Source: JAGQPD01 sp020426865
Lineage (GTDB): Bacteria; Planctomycetota; Planctomycetia; Pirellulales; Pirellulaceae
DNA length: 64,000 nt
NCBI GenBank assembly: GCA_041399065.1
Contig: JAWKTN010000011.1
Coordinates: 1 to 64,000 of the forward strand
Direction of reading: 5' to 3'
Each line of letters begins with the position of its first letter. Position 1 is the first letter of the stretch. Both the position numbers and the translations under genes were made by a program. Below the pieces are notes generated by a model. The model did not search any database. It saw only the letters and a list, made by a program, of their open reading frames with translations, and was not told the DNA's origin. Shown piece after piece: positions 36,071-45,082 of the stretch.

Positions 36071-37147
36071 CTAGTGGCCTGGGGCGCTGACTGACGGTTC
36101 CGCCGCAGGGGCCGATCCGCCCAACTTCTTGCCCAACAACTCGGCCATCCCCCGGACGCTCGCCACAAATCCGTCCGTGTCAAACCCCAACCGGTCCAAA
36201 ATCGGTGGCAATCCCTTGGGGATCCGCCCCCGCTTTCCCGTCCGCATCAGGCGGCCAAGCCAGTCCAATAACTTGATGTAGTGCACCAACGTCATCGGCA
36301 GTATCCCCATGTCCGAGGCACGCTTCCCCGTTTGTGATGTGAAGTGACGCTCGTCATTGACGTCGCGTTCCTCATGCAACTCCAGCGGACAGAGCCAACC
36401 ATCAATCTCAACCACCAATTCGCCCGCCGAATCCTCCGCCTCCCCGTCCTGCCGTAACATCGCAATGCGATGACCGATCGAGGTGTCGGTCGATTCCTCC
36501 GGCGTCTCCGCCATCTGCGCTGCAATCCAATTCAAGTCAATATACACGCCACACGTCAAGATCGCCGCATCATCGGCCAGCTCGTCCAACTTGAACGGGC
36601 CCGACCAGCAGGTCCCGTAGTTCTCGTCGTCGCGGTTGATCTTCCGCGAGATGCATTCCTGAAACGCACCCATGAACCAGGAAACGTCCGCCAGCCGCTC
36701 CCGCAATTCACTCGCACGATTATGGTGCCGTTTCCGTTTCGCACCGGCACCCGGCTTGCGGGTCCCATGCTGCGGTTTCTTACTCAGCTCCCGATTGATC
36801 TGCTCCTCGGTCGGCGGCTTCACCAACCATGTCCCATTTCGTCGCATCCGCATCAAGATCAACCACCGACGCGCCACCTCCCGATCGGTCAAGTGTCCCC
36901 CAACCCCCGGTCGATTCCTCCCAATCACATGCACGTGGTTATCCATCGTCGCAAAAAAGGCGATGTCGATCAGTACGATCGCCACCATCTGCTGCATCAA
37001 CTCGGTCACCCAACCGCGTCGAAACTTGACGACTTCCCCTTCTTGCTCCGTCTCCCCCAACATGAACAACCCTCGCACACAGCGGTTGTACAAGTGATAG
37101 ACTCCCTTGACTGCCGGATCAAACACACGCGAACGAAGCCGTGCCAT
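36071..37147 (-). CDS. REP-associated tyrosine (Y1/IS200-like) transposase
   Basis: A 358-residue HUH-superfamily single-strand transposase of the RAYT type. The HUH motif is MDNHVHVIGR, preceded by a hydrophobic strand (VAIVLIDIAFFA). A helix with WFMGAFQECISRKINR follows, and WSGPFKLDELADDAAILTCG matches the region after the catalytic part in planctomycete members. The N-terminal YHLYNRCVRGLFM is the usual start. A clear ribosome-binding site (GGAGGG) precedes the ATG. RAYTs act on short palindromic REP sequences rather than having insertion-sequence ends; candidate palindromes occur in this window. The C-terminal 120 residues are not recognised. The gene looks intact. Confidence 0.8.
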   Translation of the reverse strand: MARLRSRVFDPAVKGVYHLYNRCVRGLFMLGETEQEGEVVKFRRGWVTELMQQMVAIVLIDIAFFATMDNHVHVIGRNRPGVGGHLTDREVARRWLILMRMRRNGTWLVKPPTEEQINRELSKKPQHGTRKPGAGAKRKRHHNRASELRERLADVSWFMGAFQECISRKINRDDENYGTCWSGPFKLDELADDAAILTCGVYIDLNWIAAQMAETPEESTDTSIGHRIAMLRQDGEAEDSAGELVVEIDGWLCPLELHEERDVNDERHFTSQTGKRASDMGILPMTLVHYIKLLDWLGRLMRTGKRGRIPKGLPPILDRLGFDTDGFVASVRGMAELLGKKLGGSAPAAEPSVSAPGH

Positions 37148-37418
37148 TGTGTCACCCTCCTAGAAACGAGTGGAAACAGGTTATAAGCGTACAGATACAA
37201 TATACCTATACACGCATGTACGCAACCACCATATGCGAAGCCGCCGGCGGATCCCCCTGCCAGTATCGCACCGGCTTCGCCCATTTCATGCCACAAGCAA
37301 CACGTGCTAGCGTTTCCCGCCGTTGACCTGTTACTGACCAGCGCGTAGGTACCAGGGCCTTGCGAGCCCAACCGGAGGTTGACGCATGGGGAGGGTCTGA
37401 CGCATATGGAGGGTCCAA

Positions 37419-37709
37419 TTGACGCGTACCACGTCCGTCGATTTGTTGAGCGCTCCGATCGTGGAAGGCAACATCGGCGGCGTGGCTTCGGCAGACTCGC
37501 GTGGAAACCCGTTTAGTCTCATGCTCGCTGGTGTATCAATCGGTGACACTGTGACGGTCTCCGGTGTGATGGTCGATGGTGTCGACATTAGCGCACTGGG
37601 TGGCCAGTCGGTCTTCCTTGACAATTTTGTCCTTAGGCAGGTCCAGGAGCCATCGAGTGCCCTATTATTGGTGGTCGCCGGGATGACTCTGGCGCTACGC
37701 CGGCGATAA
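37419..37709 (+). pseudogene. PEP-CTERM protein C-terminal scrap
   Basis: About 96 residues open from a TTG, without a ribosome-binding site or signal peptide. The end, VQEPSSALLLVVAGMTLALRRR, is a PEP-CTERM sorting signal, and the preceding segment (GVSIGDTVTVSGVMVDGVDI) is beta-rich. It looks like the 3' end of a lost surface-protein gene. The upstream junction is near 37419, just after a short GACGCAT-GGAGGGTC repeat. Confidence 0.55.
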
Positions 37710-37778
37710 CTGCTCGTCGCTGTTGATAAGGGTGAGTGATCGTCGACGGACGTTAATACGCCCGGCGACGTAGGCATG

Positions 37779-39731
37779 TCATGCGAACAGCGGCCAGATT
37801 TGAACGGTCCCCGTTGCAAAACCCGTGGCAAGACGCTTGCCGTCCGGGCTCCAGGCTACCGACCAGGTCTCTTCTTTGCCGTCGGGATGCGGTCGTTTGA
37901 GCGTCACCAGGAGTCGTCCACTTGCAACATCCCAAACATGGACGCCTCCGTGCGATGATCCCGTGACCAGCATCGTGCGATCCGGACTTGTGGCGCAGCT
38001 GTAGACCGCGTCTTCGTGTCCCTCAAATCGGCGAATAACGTCGTGATTCTTCCAGTTTCGGAGCTGTAGCGTTCCGCCGGACCCGTAAATCAACAAAGAC
38101 GTATTGTCCAAGAATGCAAGCCCCTCGATGATTACTCCGGGGACGTCAAACTTCGCTACCATCCGCTCTTCTTCAATGTCCCAAATGCGGACGTCATTGT
38201 CCAGCAATAAGGTGGTAGCAAGGAGTTATCCATTATCGGATATGCTTTCGGCAACATAGTCCATGGTTTCGCTGCTGCCTTGACTACGGTATTGCACTAC
38301 GTGAATAATCTCGCCGGAATCCAAATCCCATTCCCGGAAAATGCCATCCATGCCGATACCAACGAGCGAGGACGGTGTACGTGGAAGTGCCACGGCACTG
38401 GCGTTGACGGCACCTGCAAGAGACTTAACTGGCTCACGCCGTTCGATGTCGAACAACACTATGCTGGGCTTATCGCTGACACACGTCCAAAGGCCAGTGC
38501 CGTCGTGGGCCCATTTACCGCCGAGCCGCCAGTTGCGGATTTCGAATTGTTTTTCGAGATTTGTGGCGTCGACGACGTGACCGCCCGCGGGGCGGTACGC
38601 TTCCGTGAAATGGCCGATAAACAAACGTGAGCCGGATGGATCGTAATCCAAGTGAAAAACAGGCTGGTCGACGAATGTGGCGGTGAGTTGGTCGGGCATG
38701 TCCTCGTATCGCTAGATACGAATTCCATCCGACAAAGTGAAGACGGCGACTTGTTCCATCATGGGATGCATTGTTAACCAGAAGACAGAATCGGCCATGA
38801 TAATGGACGCTTTGGCGTGGCCGTCCCTAAGGTTCCAAACGGTGGTGCGATTTTGGCCGTGGTCTTCGCCAGCGACGAGCATTGATCCGTCCGTGCTGAA
38901 ATCGATGCATGAGATTTATGCGCCGGAATCTCGCAGGACCTGCTGACGGAAAAGGTTTGTACCATTCCAATTCCAAATCGATAATTCTCCATTGCGATTA
39001 CCCACGGCAATCGTGTCTCCGATTGGCGCGAACATTGGCGTAACGTAGCCGTTGCCCGGAAAATTGGCGGCAACTGTTCCTGTGTTCACATCAGCGATGA
39101 TCGCTGAATCAGGACCGTCCGCAAAATTAATTGCCAACCACCTTCCGTCTGGACTGAATGATACGTTGCGCGTTGGCTGCTCGAACGGGCCCAACTTGTG
39201 TTTGATTGTACCGTCGATGGCGTTGACCACCATTGAGACACGATCGCCATTTCCCGTCGCCAGTAGGGATCCATTGGGACTAAACACTCACCCGTCGATG
39301 CGACCATCATGCAGTTTACGTGACCACAGTTTTTCGCTCGTTGCCGTGTCCCAAACAAACAACTCGCCGGCGATGTCGCCCACAGCAACCAGTTTCTCAT
39401 TCGGTGACAACGCGATGTGACCGAGTCTCGCATGATGTGTTAAGGAATGAACAAGTTGACCATTGGCTAACTGCCAGACAAGTACTTTGTGGTCTTGCGG
39501 CGTTCCGATAGTTCCGATCGCATACATCCGTTGACCGTCTGTTGTAAACAGTGGTCGTTCGGCGCCAGGCAGCGTTTGGGCAAACCTATTTCCGGTCTGA
39601 CGCTGCAAATAATTCCACTCCCAACCGCGTTCAGCCGGGCTGCAACTGGAAAGCAGTTGCGACGCACGCACGTAAGCGCCTCGATTCAGTGCATCTCCCT
39701 CGGCTTTGACGTGCCTATAAACCGTCGGTCC
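37779..39731 (-). pseudogene. WD40-repeat protein gene with four in-frame stop codons
   Basis: A single reading frame of about 650 codons encoding WD40 repeats (LFVWDTATSEKLWSRKLHDG; HVWDVASGRLLVTLKRPH; FSPDGRWLAINFADG). It is interrupted by stops at 39288-39290 (TGA), 38916-38918 (TAA), 38712-38714 (TAG) and 38226-38228 (TAA), and ends at 37779. All five stops are in the same frame and no frameshift is needed: repeat motifs continue across each stop. The upstream end contains CSPAERGWEWNYLQRQ, the linker that usually joins a serine/threonine kinase to WD40 repeats in planctomycete proteins. No kinase is present, so the gene is also 5'-truncated near 39731. The fragments are unlikely to be made as one protein. 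Confidence 0.8.
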
Positions 39732-39751
39732 GCCCAGTGGGCACGCCCATT

Positions 39752-39783
39752 GGAGCGGGTGGAAATGGGAGCGGGTGGAAATG
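39752..39783. repeat. Two-copy 16-base tandem repeat
   Basis: GGAGCGGGTGGAAATG is repeated directly twice, just upstream of the truncated WD40 remnant. It may mark the rearrangement breakpoint. Confidence 0.6.
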
Positions 39784-39804
39784 GGAACTCTTCACACGCA
39801 TGCG

Positions 39805-39861
39805 ACGTCCAAGTGGGAAACGCCCACAATGGCAGATGTCCCAAAGCCGGAACTTGGACGT
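39805..39861. other. Nested hairpins before the serpin remnant
   Basis: ACGTCCAAGT (39805-39814) and ACTTGGACGT (39852-39861) are perfect inverted repeats, and GTGGG-AAACG-CCCAC (about 39813-39827) forms an inner hairpin. The structure lies about 30 bases before the serpin start and could be a leader or an old terminator of the region. Confidence 0.4.
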
Positions 39862-39892
39862 ACAAAAACCGATGTTGACGAGGAGATAACTA

Positions 39893-40430
39893 ATGTTGCC
39901 AATTGCCGAATTTTCTGCGACTCGTCGCTCGCTATTGAAACTTGGAGTTGTGGGGTTGTGTGCTGGTTGTAGTCCGGCGTGGGGCGATCAAGGTCAACCA
40001 TTGCCGAAACAAGTCGGCGATGACGCTCGGCAGGCGGCCAGGACAAGCAACAGGTTTGCCGTCGATTTGAATAAGCTATTGAGCGAAGCCAAAGGGAATC
40101 TGTTTTTCTCACCCGGCCAGTATCACTGCCGTACTGGCGATGACGCTGGACGGCGCGGAAGGTCAGACTCGGCAAGAAATGCTACGCGTGTCGCACGGTC
40201 ACGACGACGGTGCAGCGTGGTTGGCCGGGATGGGCAGCCTGTCGATGATGCTCAATGCACAAGGCGACGGATACACATTGCAAATGGCCAATCGTCTGTG
40301 GGGGGAGCAAGATTTTCGATTTTCACCCCACCTACTTGCAACGCATCGAGCAAATGTTTGATGCGCCGCTAGCACCATTGGATTTCCGAGGCGCTTCCGA
40401 CGCATCTCGCAAAACGACACGATTCGTCAG
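39893..40430 (+). pseudogene. Serpin (serine protease inhibitor) remnant
   Basis: The ATG at 39893 has AGGAG seven bases upstream and opens into a Tat/lipoprotein-like signal (TRRSLLKLGVVGLCAGC). Serpin sequence follows: NRFAVDLNKLLSEAKGNLFFSP, then, after a +1 shift near 40114, ASITAVLAMTLDGAEGQTRQ, then MANRLWGEQDFRF. A second shift in the TTTT run near 40321 leads to PTYLQRIEQMFDAPLAPLDF. Homology is lost at about 40420-40430. The reactive-centre loop and C-terminal two thirds of a serpin (normally about 370-400 residues) are missing, so inhibition is impossible. Both shifts look like single-base insertions. Confidence 0.75.
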
Positions 40431-40591
40431 ACACCCTACTCAAGTATTCGTCGTTTGCCGCCACGAAGATCATCCCCTGCGAATCGGCAACTGATGCGAT
40501 CAGTTGTTACCAACCTCACACTGCCAGGTCCCAAGGTGTCATCTGCATCTCGTCATCTGCATCTCGACGGTCGGTGCCCGTTCTCGAGCGC

Positions 40592-42127
40592 CTACTGGGC
40601 GGCATCATCCGAATCAATATCTGCTGCCGAGCCCGGCCGGGCATCGGCATGCACACTGCCCGGCGCCATCGGCTGGTTCACCTGGGGTAGCCACCGCCGG
40701 TGCTCCCGGATCACCTCGCGATATTCCGGACGTGCAGCAAGATTGGTCCATTCGTGAGGATCAACGCGATGATCGTAAAGCTCTTCGCTACCGTCGACGT
40801 AACGGATGTATCGCCAATTCTGCGTTCTTACCGCGTGATTCTGCTGGCCGAAACTCGTGATCGCGGGCCACGGCCACGCGGCGTTCGCGTCATCCAACAG
40901 CGGCGTCAAGCTTTGTCCCTCTAGGCCGGTGACGGGTGGTAATTGACACAGGTCATTGAACGTAGGGAACAGGTCGAGTAATTCGACCGGCCGATTGCAC
41001 CTGGTCCCAACCGAGTCCGTCGGCCGATGCATCATCAACACGACACGAGTCGAATCCTCCCAAAGCGATCGCTTGCCCCAACGTTGCTTCGTTCCCAAGT
41101 GGAATCCATGATCGCTCCAGATCACAACCATCGTGTTATCGGCATGCGCACTTGTTCGCAACGCATCAAGGACCTTGCCAACTTGCGCATCCACAAAAGT
41201 GACGGATGCCAAATACGATTGCACCGCATGTCGCCATTCATCATGTTCGACGATCCAACTGTGTCGTGGTGCCACGGCACTGTAGCTGAGATCCTGCCCA
41301 TACGCTGGGACATCATCCAGGTCGGTTTCCGTGTAGGCAGGTAGCTGCACTTGATCGAGCGGATGTAGATCGAACCACTTGTGTGGTACCGTCATCGGCA
41401 CATGGGGGCGGTAGAAGCCGCAAGCCAGAAAGAACGGCTGGTCGTATGATTTGGCCAATTGTTCGGACGCCCACGCCGCGATTTTAGCGTCGGGCATCAA
41501 TTCGTCGCTGTCAGGAAATGCCCCCCAATCCCACAGTGGATGCGAATGTCCGGCGCTGATTGGTTTGGGTGGGCGTGGCCCCATGCCTCCCATGTTGCCA
41601 GCGTAAAGATCGAATTCGCCCCTTCCCTCGACATGAAAGATCTTGCCCGCCGCCATCGTGTGATAGCCGTGGCGAGCAAAATGTTGGGGCAGGGTCACCG
41701 CATCCTCGGTTGAATCGCACTGACGCAGGAGTGGTCCTAGATAGTAGATTCCAGTCGTCGATGGCCGCGTGCCAGTCAGCAAACTGATTCGCGATGGATT
41801 ACAGATTGGGGCTTGGCAATGCGCATTGGTAAAGACGACGGACCGCTGTGCGAACGCGTCAAGATTGGGTGTGACCGACTGCGGATGACCACCCAAACAG
41901 CCGACCCAGTCGTTCAGATCATCCACGGCGATCATCAAAACGTTCGGGCGGGTATCCGGCGGTTGAGGCTCCGATCGTGCGGCCGAAGGTGCGTCGGTAT
42001 CGTCGGCGGCACACCGGGCGTGAACCGAGACGTCGCCTATCAAAACCAGACCGGCAATCCACCACATCAGCATCGCCATTTGCATTGGCAATGGGAGATC
42101 CGTTTGGGTAGCAAAACGCTGTTTCAC
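40592..42127 (-). CDS. Secreted sulfatase (iduronate-2-sulfatase-like)
   Basis: 511 residues. An N-terminal signal peptide (MQMAMLMWWIAGLVLIGDV) is followed by the sulfatase start RPNVLMIAVDDLNDWVG with metal-binding Asp pair. The modification motif CNPSR (Cys109) should be converted to formylglycine. Later metal-site features are VVIWSDHGFHLG and SLWEDSTRV. The pattern LNDWVGCLGGHP followed by CNPSR is that of the iduronate-2-sulfatase-like group, abundant in planctomycetes that degrade sulfated polysaccharides. The active site is complete. No formylglycine-generating enzyme is in the window. The exact substrate is unknown. The C-terminal tail (DIDSDDAAQ) is acidic and variable. Confidence 0.92.
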   Translation of the reverse strand: MKQRFATQTDLPLPMQMAMLMWWIAGLVLIGDVSVHARCAADDTDAPSAARSEPQPPDTRPNVLMIAVDDLNDWVGCLGGHPQSVTPNLDAFAQRSVVFTNAHCQAPICNPSRISLLTGTRPSTTGIYYLGPLLRQCDSTEDAVTLPQHFARHGYHTMAAGKIFHVEGRGEFDLYAGNMGGMGPRPPKPISAGHSHPLWDWGAFPDSDELMPDAKIAAWASEQLAKSYDQPFFLACGFYRPHVPMTVPHKWFDLHPLDQVQLPAYTETDLDDVPAYGQDLSYSAVAPRHSWIVEHDEWRHAVQSYLASVTFVDAQVGKVLDALRTSAHADNTMVVIWSDHGFHLGTKQRWGKRSLWEDSTRVVLMMHRPTDSVGTRCNRPVELLDLFPTFNDLCQLPPVTGLEGQSLTPLLDDANAAWPWPAITSFGQQNHAVRTQNWRYIRYVDGSEELYDHRVDPHEWTNLAARPEYREVIREHRRWLPQVNQPMAPGSVHADARPGSAADIDSDDAAQ

Positions 42128-42272
42128 AATGGTAACCTGGGTTGGTATGATCCCTGCCGATTCACTGGCGGACGAACGCGGACAATTCCATTAGAATACG
42201 GCAAATCGACTACCTGCATCAACCACACCGCGTCCAGCCGATTCGGGTAATTCGGACGCGGCAGAACGTTAC

Positions 42273-42290
42273 ACGGCTGTCCCCAGCCGT
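42273..42290. repeat. Palindrome ACGGCTG-TCCC-CAGCCGT
   Basis: A perfect 7-base-arm hairpin between the sulfatase and the methyltransferase. The same arms recur twice at 44443-44484, indicating a dispersed repeat. Confidence 0.6.
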
Positions 42291-42343
42291 TTCGCCCTTG
42301 CAGAATGTCCGGTTTGAGAAGACCGTACATTGAGGATCAGGAA

Positions 42344-43099
42344 ATGACATCATCCGTTGCGGACCATTATGCGAATCATCTGGCTTCGATCTATTCGTGG
42401 ATGGCTGGCGACTTCGATACCGCCTGCTCGCACGCTGACAGTTTTTACTCTGCGATCGGCCTACCGGATGGGCAAGGTCGAATTGCCCTGGACTTAGGGT
42501 GTGGCCACAGTGTTCATTCCATTCCGCTCGCCCGCCGCGGATATCGTGTGGTCGCTCTTGACACGTCGGCGCACCTTCTGAATGAGCTCAGCCGAGATGC
42601 TGGGGACCTTCCCATCAAAGCGGTTTGTGCTGACCTGACACAATTTGAAGTTCATTTGGGTTCCGAAAAAGCATCGTTGATAGCTTGCATGGGAGATACG
42701 CTAACCCATCTTCCCTCATGCGACGCCGTGCGAACGTTGATTCAGGATGCCGCTCGAAACTTGTCGCCTGATGGCCTGCTGACATATTCGTTTCGCGATT
42801 ATTCAGCTCATGAACTTGTCGGACCAGAACGGTTCCTTCCAGTCCGTTCCGACAGCCACCGCATCCATACTTACTTCCTCGAATACAGAGCGGATGTCGT
42901 CCTCGTTCACGACATTATCCACACGCTTGTCGATTCGACGTGGCAGATGGCGGTCAGCGCATACCCTAAAATCCGGTTGCCACCCAAGACCGTTGTTGAA
43001 GAGGTAAATTCGCAGGGACTTTCACTCATCTACGAATCCGTCGATCGTGGAATGCTATACCTGGCTTTTAGACGATCCCGCGGAAGCGATCCCTCTTGA
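42344..43099 (+). CDS. SAM-dependent methyltransferase
   Basis: About 251 residues, class I Rossmann-fold methyltransferase. Motif I is RIALDLGCGHSVHSIPLARR (about residues 43-60), binding S-adenosylmethionine; motif II acidic end is VVALDTS, and LIACMGDTLTHLPS is the post-motif segment. The C-terminal half (YSFRDYSAHELVGPERFLPV) resembles small-molecule methyltransferases. The ATG at 42344 is preferred over one 39 bases upstream because a GAGGATCAGGA stretch lies just before it. The substrate cannot be assigned. No signal peptide. Its neighbours give no functional hint. Confidence 0.8.
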   Translation: MTSSVADHYANHLASIYSWMAGDFDTACSHADSFYSAIGLPDGQGRIALDLGCGHSVHSIPLARRGYRVVALDTSAHLLNELSRDAGDLPIKAVCADLTQFEVHLGSEKASLIACMGDTLTHLPSCDAVRTLIQDAARNLSPDGLLTYSFRDYSAHELVGPERFLPVRSDSHRIHTYFLEYRADVVLVHDIIHTLVDSTWQMAVSAYPKIRLPPKTVVEEVNSQGLSLIYESVDRGMLYLAFRRSRGSDPS

Positions 43100-43410
43100 T
43101 GTCCTCCTAATTTATCCAACGGTCGTCGCTAGGCTCCAACGATGGCACATGCGCGGAATGTCAATCGTGATATCGGCTGCGCAAATCGGCAGTGACCCTA
43201 CCTGGTATTATGAGCATGCTCATAATAGTGTCCGGTTGGCGTCAGGCGACCGTTGCTAGATTGGTGATCGTCCGGCGTCTAAGTCCTGCAGTGGCGGGGG
43301 ATAATAGTCTGAGTTCGTGATGTCGCTATTCTGATCCCAAGGGCAATGTTGTTTGCCTGGCTCAGCCTGACGGGCTGTGTGACCGGCGGTGCGGGGCAGT
43401 CGAAGTCAAT
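43100..43410. other. Intergenic region with a 22-base palindrome
   Basis: About 310 bases between convergent genes with no evident gene. It contains the perfect palindrome at 43206-43227 and nothing else recognisable. Confidence 0.5.
43206..43227. promoter_or_regulatory. Perfect 22-base palindrome, possible operator
   Basis: TATTATGAGCATGCTCATAA continuing as TA: every base pairs with its partner and there is no loop. Loop-less palindromes of this length are usual for dimeric regulator sites, but no gene starts close by, so its role is open. Confidence 0.4.
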
Positions 43411-44250
43411 CTATGTATCGTCATCGATTGTCGCGGCGGTCTTTAACACCGTGGCGGGCATACGCTGAGGAACGTGTGATACGTGGCCATCAGCCATCGC
43501 GCACGAACAGTGTTGGTACGGATCATTCGCCAGTATCAGCGTTTCTCCCGCCTTGTTCTCCGAGTGAATTTCCTCGATGCACAAATCCACTGGGCTCATC
43601 CAATGTGAGCGGGCTCGACGGGATTCGACTATCAGAATCGTCGACGCAACATCGTCGGAAACGTCCGACAGCGAGCGTTCCGTGCCTGGCGGCCACATCG
43701 TACGATTCCCCACAATCGCTACGTAGCTGGTCGCTGACAATCTCCACCCATCCACGTCAGATGGGCACCTAAAGATGTCGGGCATTTCGCTGCTCAGCAG
43801 CAGATTATCGGGATGGTCCCACGGCTTGCTAAAATCGTAACGTTCGTACAAGTCGTTGCGGTCAATGTACGGCAATATCAGAACTCGCCAACTGTGCATT
43901 GGATTGCCGTTCTCATCAGCAAGATAAGGAGGTGGGAAGTGTCCATGCTCAGCATGGTAGATACGCAGGGCATTGGCCAACATCTGCATGTTGTGCAGGC
44001 ACTCTGTTGACCTTGGCGTTGAATGGACGCCCGATAATGACAGGAAGCAGAAAAGCAGGATGCATGCCAGTGAAAATGTAAGGACAAACTTGCGGCGACT
44101 TGCGGCGTGAGTCGCGGCCAATGTAAGCGCAGTCACTGGCAATGCGTCGTAGATGTTCCACCATACCAACGGCATCAGGGACACGGCAATCGCAGCCGTG
44201 ACTGCCAGTAGCTTCCGAATCGTGAACGTGAATGGCGGCAACTTGGTCAT
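43411..44250 (-). CDS. DUF1559 protein (second), non-canonical N-terminus
   Basis: About 279 residues from the ATG at 44250. Two or three hydrophobic helices (LLAVTAAIAVSLMPLVWW; FVLTFSLACILLFCFLSL) precede a DUF1559-like region: STECLHNMQMLANALRIYHAEHGHFPPPYLADENG, then SWRVLILPYIDRNDLYERYD and a C-terminal CSCAMADGHVSHVP. Unlike ordinary family members there is no pilin-type FTLVELLVVIAI cleavage motif. It is therefore probably a multi-pass membrane protein with an exposed DUF1559 domain. The longer upstream frame overlaps a palindromic repeat and the HD-domain gene and was rejected. The ribosome-binding site is weak, so the start is uncertain. Confidence 0.72.
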   Translation of the reverse strand: MTKLPPFTFTIRKLLAVTAAIAVSLMPLVWWNIYDALPVTALTLAATHAASRRKFVLTFSLACILLFCFLSLSGVHSTPRSTECLHNMQMLANALRIYHAEHGHFPPPYLADENGNPMHSWRVLILPYIDRNDLYERYDFSKPWDHPDNLLLSSEMPDIFRCPSDVDGWRLSATSYVAIVGNRTMWPPGTERSLSDVSDDVASTILIVESRRARSHWMSPVDLCIEEIHSENKAGETLILANDPYQHCSCAMADGHVSHVPQRMPATVLKTAATIDDDT

Positions 44251-44442
44251 GATTTGCCTGATCGAGTGTATCGCAGGGGCGAAGGGCGAAGGATCAATTC
44301 GGCGAACTTCATGGGACACAATACTATTAGAATAGGCAATGCACATCACGAGCAACAACCGCGTAAGATCTTGCCAGTTTGGGGAGTTTTGAGGGGACGA
44401 AATCTTAGGCGGCCGTCCTCGGCCGTTGGGCCGGGACTGCGT

Positions 44443-44484
44443 ACGGCTGTCCCAGCCGTGGAACATTACGGCTGGGACAGCCGT
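44443..44484. repeat. Inverted pair of REP-like palindromes
   Basis: ACGGCTGTCCCAGCCGT and, 8 bases later, its reverse complement ACGGCTGGGACAGCCGT. Each is itself a hairpin with 7-base arms and a 3-base loop, so the pair can fold as a cruciform. It lies at the 3' end of the HD-domain gene. Confidence 0.7.
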
Positions 44485-44506
44485 GTGACTTTGGGGGACG
44501 GCGGGA

Positions 44507-45046
44507 TTAGGGTGCTGTACCGAGCCGTTGCTTGCCTTCGTCAAGTACGTCGCGGACGGCGTTATCGAGCTGATCGTTGATGCCCAACAGGCCCGCGACA
44601 ACTTGTTCTGCCCATAAAAAATACTCGCGCTGACGATCGAGATTCCAATCGGTGGGCGGGTCGGCCAATAGGGAACGTAGATTGCACGTCTTGTCGGCGA
44701 TCTTCACCAGTTTCGCGGCATCACTTTTCTTCGCGGCAGTTACGACCTGCAGCCGCTTGCGTTCGGACTTCGGCAAGCTCTTGTCGTCAGTACATTCCAT
44801 AACAATCGATGCGGTCCGCGGTCCGAATCGTTGTTCGATCTCTTCGCAAGTCGTATCGGTATCCTCGACGGTGTCATGCAGCAACGCCGCAATCAAGACG
44901 TCTTCATCCGTTACGCCACCCACGCGAGATAAGTGCTCGGCGACCTCGATCGGATGATTGATATACGGTGTCGCAGCATCGTTCTTGCGACGCTGTTGTG
45001 TGTGTTTGCTCGCGGCAAAGTGAGCGGCGGCGAGGATGCGATTCAT
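44507..45046 (-). CDS. HD-domain (p)ppGpp hydrolase-like protein
   Basis: A 179-residue stand-alone HD hydrolase. The metal-binding histidines and HD pair are visible in TPYINHPIEVAEHL and LIAALLHDTVEDTDT, followed by EEIEQRFGPRTASIVMECTDDK. This matches the hydrolase half of RelA/SpoT proteins and the small Mesh1-type enzymes that hydrolyse (p)ppGpp or NADPH. KKSDAAKLVKIADKTCNLRS is the family's conserved late helix. There is no synthetase or ACT domain. Cytoplasmic. The glyoxalase-fold gene ends about 36 bases upstream on the same strand, suggesting co-transcription. Confidence 0.85.
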   Translation of the reverse strand: MNRILAAAHFAASKHTQQRRKNDAATPYINHPIEVAEHLSRVGGVTDEDVLIAALLHDTVEDTDTTCEEIEQRFGPRTASIVMECTDDKSLPKSERKRLQVVTAAKKSDAAKLVKIADKTCNLRSLLADPPTDWNLDRQREYFLWAEQVVAGLLGINDQLDNAVRDVLDEGKQRLGTAP

Positions 45047-45082
45047 TTGTTTTACGGATCCACCAGATGGAAAGTTGCCTCG

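Noticed and set aside
35390..36094. 234-codon plus-strand frame opposite the ELWxxDGT remnant
   Set aside because: Antisense of repeat sequence; no start signal.
37779..39731. Stop-codon reassignment or readthrough in the WD40 gene
   Set aside because: All three stop codons occur in frame and neighbouring genes use ordinary stops, so decay is simpler.
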